Source of the DNA: ZC4RG19 sp036279475
GTDB lineage: Bacteria > Actinomycetota > Acidimicrobiia > Acidimicrobiales > VFJN01
Length of the DNA stretch: 6,239 bases
Assembly: GCA_036279475.1 (NCBI GenBank)
Contig: DASUJB010000014.1
Span: forward strand, 1-6,239
Direction of reading: 5' to 3'
In this document: in pieces, positions 1 to 4,301 of the stretch
How the letters are laid out: every line of letters starts with the position of its first letter
Numbering within the stretch: position 1 is the stretch's first letter
Notes under the pieces: generated by a model
The model's database searches: none
The model's input: only the letters and a program-made list of their open reading frames with translations
What the model was told of the DNA's origin: nothing
Made by a program: the position numbers and the translations under genes

Positions 1-98
1 GCACCTACCACCGCCGCCGCCGACAGGCCGCCCTCGGCCGACTCACACCGATCGAATACGAGATGATCAACATCCCAACGGCCACCCTGGCCGCCTAA
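1..98 (+). CDS. IS3-family transposase, C-terminal end (5' partial)
   Basis: Only the last 31 codons are in the window, read in the frame beginning at base 3 and ending with TAA at 96-98. The visible peptide reads TYHRRRRQAALGRLTPIEYE and then about ten more residues ending in TLAA. The run of arginines followed by ALG-x-L-TP-x-EYE is the typical C-terminus of the IS3-family integrase-type (DDE) transposase, OrfB, just after the catalytic glutamate helix. In this family the protein cuts and joins the element ends, usually as an OrfAB frameshift product. The catalytic residues and OrfA would lie left of the window. Whether the full element is intact cannot be seen. Family assignment is secure; subgroup is not determined. 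Confidence 0.85.
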   Translation, partial: TYHRRRRQAALGRLTPIEYEMINIPTATLAA

Positions 99-143
99 CC
101 CGCGCCTAACCCAACTTGTCACCTCAACGCGCGGCAGTCCCCC
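1..143 (+). mobile_element. Right end of an IS3-family insertion sequence (left part outside window)
   Basis: This covers the transposase 3' end plus the short non-coding tail after the stop codon. IS3-family elements usually end a few tens of bases after the OrfB stop. The stretch GCGCGGCAGTCC (129-140) resembles right ends of some actinobacterial IS3 elements, so I place the boundary near 139-143. An alternative is 121, after CAACTTGTCA, which ends in the CA typical of IS3 termini. The matching left end and target duplication are outside the window, so the exact boundary is inferred. Confidence 0.5.
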
Positions 144-186
144 GATCGAAGTCGGCAGCATCGCCGGACAAGCAGTCGCCGTCCGC

Positions 187-441
187 ATGGAGTTCACGAA
201 CGACGTCGCAGATCTGGAGGCGGCGCGAGAAGGCGCCTGGACCGCACTTGGTCGGCTGCGTCTGGACGAAGCCGGCGTGATTGCCTTGGACAAGAAGCAC
301 CAGCATGTCGAGGGCTGGCGCCACCAGCTGCCGCTGCCTGCGGGGTGGTACGCAGCCGAGGTCTTCGTGACCGAGGACGACCACGTCGGCATCCGCCTCC
401 GGGCGGAGCACGCCCTACGCCTGCGCTCCACGGAGGCGTGA
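187..441 (+). CDS. Hypothetical protein, probable 3' remnant of a gene cut by the IS element
   Basis: From the first ATG (187) this encodes 84 aa with no recognised family. The N-terminal half looks helical and acidic. The C-terminal half looks beta-rich, with GWYAAEVFVTEDDHVGIRLR as the most protein-like segment. Codon third positions are mostly G or C, supporting real coding. No Shine-Dalgarno sequence precedes the ATG. The frame stays open upstream with plausible sequence (IEVGSIAGQAVAVR just before the ATG) back to the insertion-sequence end near 140. I therefore infer that the original gene began further left and was truncated by the insertion, so this is probably a pseudogene fragment. 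Its 3' end overlaps the convergent regulator gene by 27 bp. A standalone 84-aa protein starting at 187 cannot be excluded. Confidence 0.5.
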   Translation: MEFTNDVADLEAAREGAWTALGRLRLDEAGVIALDKKHQHVEGWRHQLPLPAGWYAAEVFVTEDDHVGIRLRAEHALRLRSTEA

Positions 442-924
442 CGCCTCCCGCTCACCCGCCTTGGTCAGGGACCAGCCGTTCAATCGCCCCGAACGCACCC
501 TCGTCGCGAGCGCCAGGTCCCGGAGGCGTCGCCCCGCACGGCTGACCTGCCACTGATCAGTGTCGAGGCGATCCGCGAGGTCGGCGTTGGCCCCTCGAAC
601 GCCGCCATCGATCTCGAGCAGCAGGCGGGCCGCGAGTGAACCGGGTTCGAGCGGTGCCGACTGCGGAGCCAGACCACGCCCGCCCACCATGTCCTTGGCT
701 GCATCGACGACGCTGAGCAGGCCCTCGCAGATCCCTCGTTCCTGGCCGGCCGCCGCGTCCTTGTGCAGCCGCACCAGTTCGGTACGTAGCTGCCGTAGTT
801 GCGCGCCATCAGCAGAGGTGACAGCCACAGCAACCCGGCGCGCCCAGTCGGCAAACGCCGGATCTGGGTTCGAGGCGGCGACCACGGGATGACCGTAAGC
901 CTGGAGGGCGTTGGTGTCAAACAT
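415..924 (-). CDS. Winged helix-turn-helix transcriptional regulator (MarR-like C-terminus)
   Basis: This encodes 169 aa, start ATG at 924-922, stop TAG at 417-415. Residues 1-80 are mainly helical and not recognised; there is no signal peptide or membrane segment. Residues from about 96 to 165 look like a winged helix: a helix LAARLLLEIDGG, then NADLADRLDTDQWQVSRAGR as helix-turn-recognition helix, then a basic strand-turn (ATRVRSGRLNGWSLTKAG) as wing, and a final helix. The LTKAGE ending is common in MarR/PadR-like winged helices. It is therefore likely a cytoplasmic DNA-binding regulator; its ligand and targets are unknown. The next methionine is at residue 79, so ATG 924 is the only good start. 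No Shine-Dalgarno precedes it, so the mRNA may be leaderless. The start codon overlaps a cluster of phased half-sites (916-955), which suggests autoregulation. The 3' end overlaps the convergent remnant ORF. Confidence 0.75.
   Translation of the reverse strand: MFDTNALQAYGHPVVAASNPDPAFADWARRVAVAVTSADGAQLRQLRTELVRLHKDAAAGQERGICEGLLSVVDAAKDMVGGRGLAPQSAPLEPGSLAARLLLEIDGGVRGANADLADRLDTDQWQVSRAGRRLRDLALATRVRSGRLNGWSLTKAGEREASRLRGAQA
432..448 (+). terminator. Possible hairpin at the convergent gene ends
   Basis: GGAGGCG (432-438) and CGCCTCC (442-448) form a perfect 7-bp inverted repeat. The three-base loop TGA (439-441) is itself the stop codon of the plus-strand ORF. The hairpin also lies within the last codons of the minus-strand regulator gene. 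No T-run follows, so a role in ending plus-strand transcription is only a possibility. Confidence 0.3.
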
Positions 925-955
925 CTGTCAACTGTGTGTTTGACGAGCGTTTGAC
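916..955. promoter_or_regulatory. Four-half-site phased operator at the regulator start codon
   Basis: Reading the plus strand, four heptamers begin at 916 (GTCAAAC), 927 (GTCAACT), 938 (GTTTGAC) and 949 (GTTTGAC), each exactly 11 bp after the previous one. The first two point one way and the last two the other, so the block is a dyad centred at 935.5. Sites 1 and 4 are perfect inverted copies; site 2 is degenerate in its last two bases. Eleven-bp spacing puts all sites on nearly the same face of the helix. Site 1 overlaps the ATG of the winged-helix gene. The simplest inference is an operator bound cooperatively by that regulator. Binding itself is not shown. Confidence 0.55.
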
Positions 956-974
956 AAGTTGCCCGTACAGCAGA

Positions 975-1000
975 AGAGCCGGTGCTCTCGCACCGGCTCT
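975..1000 (-). terminator. Hairpin terminator downstream of tRNA-fMet
   Basis: AGAGCCGGTG (975-984) pairs perfectly with CACCGGCTCT (991-1000) around the 6-base loop CTCTCG. It lies 15 bp beyond the CCA end of the minus-strand tRNA, the usual place for a tRNA terminator. On the minus strand the sequence after it (TCTGCTGT) is only weakly T-rich, as is common in high-GC actinobacteria. Confidence 0.75.
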
Positions 1001-1015
1001 GACCTGCATCTTCGT

Positions 1016-1092
<77 letters not shown>

Positions 1093-1108
1093 TCGTTGTG
1101 GGATCAGC

Positions 1109-1137
1109 ACTCTAGCGGCCGTACCGCCCACCTCCAA
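1109..1137 (-). promoter_or_regulatory. Likely promoter of tRNA-fMet
   Basis: On the minus strand a -35-like TTGGAG (1137-1132) is followed by a 17-bp spacer and a -10-like TAGAGT (1114-1109). The -10 lies 16 bp before the mature tRNA 5' end (1092), leaving a short 5' leader for RNase P. Spacing is ideal for a housekeeping sigma factor; hexamer agreement is moderate. Confidence 0.6.
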
Positions 1138-1159
1138 CTCGGGCGGTCGACGACGGAAC

Positions 1160-1200
1160 GACGCCGACCGGGCCTCACGGGGGGTCGGCCGATCGGCGTC
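1160..1200 (-). terminator. Possible hairpin(s) at the end of the UPF0182 gene
   Basis: On the minus strand, just at the stop codon, two overlapping inverted repeats are present. GACGCCGA/TCGGCGTC (1193-1200 with 1160-1167) is an 8-bp stem with a 25-nt loop. Within it GCCGACC/GGTCGGC (1183-1189 with 1163-1169) is a 7-bp stem with a 13-nt loop. They share bases and so exclude each other. There is no U-tract. Position between the gene end and the tRNA promoter suggests a terminator, but GC-rich DNA gives such repeats by chance. Confidence 0.35.
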
Positions 1201-4200
1201 ACGTCCCCGTGGTCCCCTCGGTGGTCGTGGTGCCGTCGTCGCCGGAGCTCTCGCCGGCATCGTCGGCCCCGAGGACCTCGACGGCGTCCGCGACCCGGGC
1301 CCGGGCCTCGCCCACGCGGTCCTCGTAGGTGGCGAGGTCGCCGCTCCGGAGGGCCTCGTCGGCCTGGGCGAACAGGCGGTTGGCCTCCTCCAGGAGCTGG
1401 CCGGCCTGCTCCGCGGCCCCGGCGGGAGCCTCGGGCCCCGCGCCGCCCTGGCCGGTGCTCGGAGGGGTCGCCCCGCCCTCGGGACCGGGTTCGTCAGGTT
1501 GCTCCCGGGTCACGGCCTGCTGGCCGAACAGGGACGTCAAGGCGCCGCTGAGGGTCTGCTCGATGACGACCTCGTCGCCGTAGGTCACGATGACCTGCTG
1601 CAACAGCGGCAGGTCACGACCCTCGCCGACGACGTAGAACGGCTGGACGTAGAGCAGGGCGTTGCCGATGGGCACGAGCAGCAGGTTGCCGAAGCGCACC
1701 TCCGACCCACCGGTGCCCAGCCGGTTCCGCAGCACCGACACGTCCTCGTCGGCGCTGATGCTGGCGGCAGCGATGCCCGGCCCGGGGGGGAGCTCCTGGG
1801 CCGACAGCTCGTAGACGACGAGCTGGCCGTAGTTGTCGCCGTCCATGCGGGCCGCCATGAACGCGGTGAGCAGCTGGTTGCTGTCGTCCTCGCTGTAGGG
1901 GACGAACGGGCGCATCATCACCATCTCCGGCCGCGAGGACGGTGCGCCCGAGTCCTCACGGGGTAGCTGGAGCAGCTGGTAGTAGGGAGCGATGCGGGGC
2001 GCCCGCTGCTCGCCGGTGAGCTGGCCCTGCTCGTCGGTGACCTGGGTGACCGGGTCGGCACCGGCCGTCCCCGGGTCGCGGGCCACCCGCCAGGCGTCGT
2101 CCTGGTCGAAGAAGGCGTCGGGGTCGCGCAGGTGGTACCGACCGTAGGCGGCCGTCTGGACGCGGAACAGGTCCTCGGGGTAGCGGACGTGGCCCCGCAC
2201 CGCCTCGGGCATCCGGTCGCCGTCGGTGAACAGGTCGGGGAAGGCGTCGACGTAGGCCTGGATGATGGGGTCGTCGTCGTCGACCACGTACAGCCGGACC
2301 GTCCCGTCGTAGGCGTCGACCGTGGCCTTCACCGAGTTGCGCACGTAGTTGAAGTCGTGGTCGAGGCCGCTGCCGCTGGCCAGCTGGTCGGTGTCGGCCT
2401 GCTGGGCGTAGGGGTAGCGGTCGGTCGTCGTGTACAGGTCGACCATCCACGTGACCTTCCCGCCGACCACGACGGGGTAGGGGTCGGCGTCGGCATCGAG
2501 GAACGGCGCCAGCGCCTGGACCCGGTCGACGACGTCCCGCCGGAACACCACCCTCGACTCGTCGGTCATGAAGTCGGAGATGAGCGGGTTCAGGTCGCCG
2601 AAGCGGAGGGCGAAGGCCGCCCGTCGCACCACGGAGTCCACGGCCACGCCGTCGTCGCCCTTGTAGCGCGTCGTCTGGGTCTCGTTGTCCTTGCCCTGGA
2701 AGTCGATCTCGGGGCGATCGGTGCCGACGACCACGTAGCCGTCGAGGTCCTCGCCGAAGTACATCCGGGGCTGGGTGAGCTCGAAGCCGGACTCGGACAG
2801 TGGTCGGGCGATCTCGGGCGGGATGTTGCCCACCAGGAAGTCCGGCTCGCTGCTCACCGTGGCGTTGGACGGGGCGAGGACGACCCCGTAGCCGTGGGTG
2901 TAGGCCAGGTGCCGTGCCTCCCACGAGTCGCCGGGCACGCCGTCGGGGTTGATCGAGCGAGGACCGATGTTGACCTGGGTGAGCTCGCCGCCCACCGGGT
3001 ACCGGTCGACGTCGATGTCGTCGATGCTGTAGTAGTTCCGGATCCGTTGGAGCTGCTCGAACGTCTGGCCCGACAGGCTGGCGGCAGGGTCCCACAGCCG
3101 GATGTTCCGCACGGTGGGCCCGGCGCCCGACAGGTCGACGGCGGACGTGTCGGTGTCGGGCGTGAAGCGCCTGACCTCGACCTGCCCCAGGTCGAGGGCG
3201 TCGAGGGTGGCGTCGATGTTGCGCTCGATGTAGGGGCGCTCCTTGGCCGACTCGTTGGGGCGCACCTGGAAGCTCTGCACGACCTGGGGGTAGATCCCGC
3301 CCGCCACGACCGCCACGAACACCCACAGGCCGACGGCCAGCATGGGGAGCGCCCAGCCCCGGCGGAAGATGTTGGCCACCAGCAGGACGGCCGCCGCCAC
3401 CGAGATGAGCACCAGGAGGTTGAGGGCCGGGAGCTGGGCCTTCACGTCGGTGTAGGTGGCCCCGTCGACCACGCCCCGGCTCGACACGGTGAGCTCGTAG
3501 CGCTGGAGCCAGTAGTCGACCGCCTTGACCAGGGCCAGCGCCGCCAGCAGCACCGAGACGTGCGCCTTGACCTGGGGGGTGACCCGGGGCGACGGGGGCT
3601 GCACCCGGATGCCACCGTTGAGGTAGTGGGCCACGATCGTGACGATCAGCACGATCAGCAGCGAGGCGAACAGCCAATCCACCAGGAAGGACAGGAACGG
3701 CAGCCGGAAGACGTAGAACCCGGCGTCCACCCCGAACTGGCGGTCCGACGAGCCGAAGTCGCCGCCGTTGCGGAACAGCACCCAGGAGTTCCACTCCGAG
3801 GACACGCCCGAGCCGGCGACGAGGGCCAGCACGGCGGCCACGACCACCCGGATCCACCTGGCACGGGGGGCGACGAGGTCGTGGTACCGCTCGAGCAGCT
3901 CGTCCTCGGGGCCGGCCACCCGGTAGGGGGGTGCCAGCCGGTCGGCCATCGTCAGGTTGCCCCACGCCAGGGCGAAGAAAGCGCCGACGAACACGGTCGC
4001 CAGGGCGACCCGGGTACCGAGCACGGTCCGCCACACGTCCGCCTGGTCGAGGGAGTCGTACCAGAGGTAGTCGGTGTAGAAGCGGGCGATGCCGCGCAGG
4101 GAGGTGAGCAGCACCACCAGCCCCACCGCACCGACGATGACGAACGTCCGCCCCCGACGGCGCCGCGTGGTCCCCCGACGGGGGCGGCGGGGGAGATCGT

Positions 4201-4213
4201 CGGGTGCTCGCAT
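1199..4213 (-). CDS. UPF0182 family membrane protein (COG1615)
   Basis: This encodes 1004 aa, a normal length for the family (roughly 980-1000 aa in mycobacteria). An Arg-rich cytoplasmic N-terminus (residues 9-22) precedes seven hydrophobic segments at about 23-45, 66-86, 119-137, 171-198, 216-236, 262-282 and 287-307. The rest, from about 310, is a large soluble domain, probably outside the membrane. Family hallmarks include LYTTTDRYPYAQ (593-604), YVRNSVKATVDAYDG (623-637), HVRYPEDLFRVQ (675-686) and ALLYVQPFYV (852-861). A Pro/Gly-rich linker (about 903-932) leads to a charged helical region (934-982) and a Thr/Gly-rich tail. The family is widespread in actinobacteria; its biochemical function is unknown to me. 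I chose ATG 4213 because it gives the family N-terminus just before the Arg-rich segment. A longer in-frame start at 4495 would overlap the upstream gene and adds non-family sequence. No clear Shine-Dalgarno is present. Confidence 0.95.
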   Translation of the reverse strand: MRAPDDLPRRPRRGTTRRRRGRTFVIVGAVGLVVLLTSLRGIARFYTDYLWYDSLDQADVWRTVLGTRVALATVFVGAFFALAWGNLTMADRLAPPYRVAGPEDELLERYHDLVAPRARWIRVVVAAVLALVAGSGVSSEWNSWVLFRNGGDFGSSDRQFGVDAGFYVFRLPFLSFLVDWLFASLLIVLIVTIVAHYLNGGIRVQPPSPRVTPQVKAHVSVLLAALALVKAVDYWLQRYELTVSSRGVVDGATYTDVKAQLPALNLLVLISVAAAVLLVANIFRRGWALPMLAVGLWVFVAVVAGGIYPQVVQSFQVRPNESAKERPYIERNIDATLDALDLGQVEVRRFTPDTDTSAVDLSGAGPTVRNIRLWDPAASLSGQTFEQLQRIRNYYSIDDIDVDRYPVGGELTQVNIGPRSINPDGVPGDSWEARHLAYTHGYGVVLAPSNATVSSEPDFLVGNIPPEIARPLSESGFELTQPRMYFGEDLDGYVVVGTDRPEIDFQGKDNETQTTRYKGDDGVAVDSVVRRAAFALRFGDLNPLISDFMTDESRVVFRRDVVDRVQALAPFLDADADPYPVVVGGKVTWMVDLYTTTDRYPYAQQADTDQLASGSGLDHDFNYVRNSVKATVDAYDGTVRLYVVDDDDPIIQAYVDAFPDLFTDGDRMPEAVRGHVRYPEDLFRVQTAAYGRYHLRDPDAFFDQDDAWRVARDPGTAGADPVTQVTDEQGQLTGEQRAPRIAPYYQLLQLPREDSGAPSSRPEMVMMRPFVPYSEDDSNQLLTAFMAARMDGDNYGQLVVYELSAQELPPGPGIAAASISADEDVSVLRNRLGTGGSEVRFGNLLLVPIGNALLYVQPFYVVGEGRDLPLLQQVIVTYGDEVVIEQTLSGALTSLFGQQAVTREQPDEPGPEGGATPPSTGQGGAGPEAPAGAAEQAGQLLEEANRLFAQADEALRSGDLATYEDRVGEARARVADAVEVLGADDAGESSGDDGTTTTEGTTGT

Positions 4214-4301
4214 GGCCGCCGAGCCTATCGACGTGCCCTCGGGCCCGGATGGCGGGGGCCGCGGGCACCGGGCGTCGGCGGCCGTGAGCCGGGGGCGCCG
4301 T
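4214..4301 (-). promoter_or_regulatory. Intergenic spacer with a possible leaderless promoter for UPF0182
   Basis: The 88-bp gap between the two minus-strand genes has no strong terminator. On the minus strand TAGGCT (4227-4222) fits the TAnnnT -10 pattern and ends 8 nt before the ATG at 4213. This spacing would start the transcript at or next to the start codon, and no Shine-Dalgarno is seen. No good -35 was found. Co-transcription from the upstream gene is equally possible. Confidence 0.3.

Noticed and set aside
48..150. Nine-base direct repeat CCGATCGAA at 48-56 and 142-150
   Set aside because: One copy is coding sequence of the transposase and the match does not extend; it is probably chance rather than a target duplication.
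124..411. A 95-aa minus-strand ORF opposite the remnant gene
   Set aside because: It lies wholly opposite the plus-strand ORF at 187-441, which has the more natural composition and continues up to the IS boundary; the minus frame shows no domain.
951..956. Perfect TTGACA as a plus-strand -35 box
   Set aside because: No -10 lies 16-18 bp downstream and no plus-strand gene follows; the hexamer is part of the GTTTGAC repeat.
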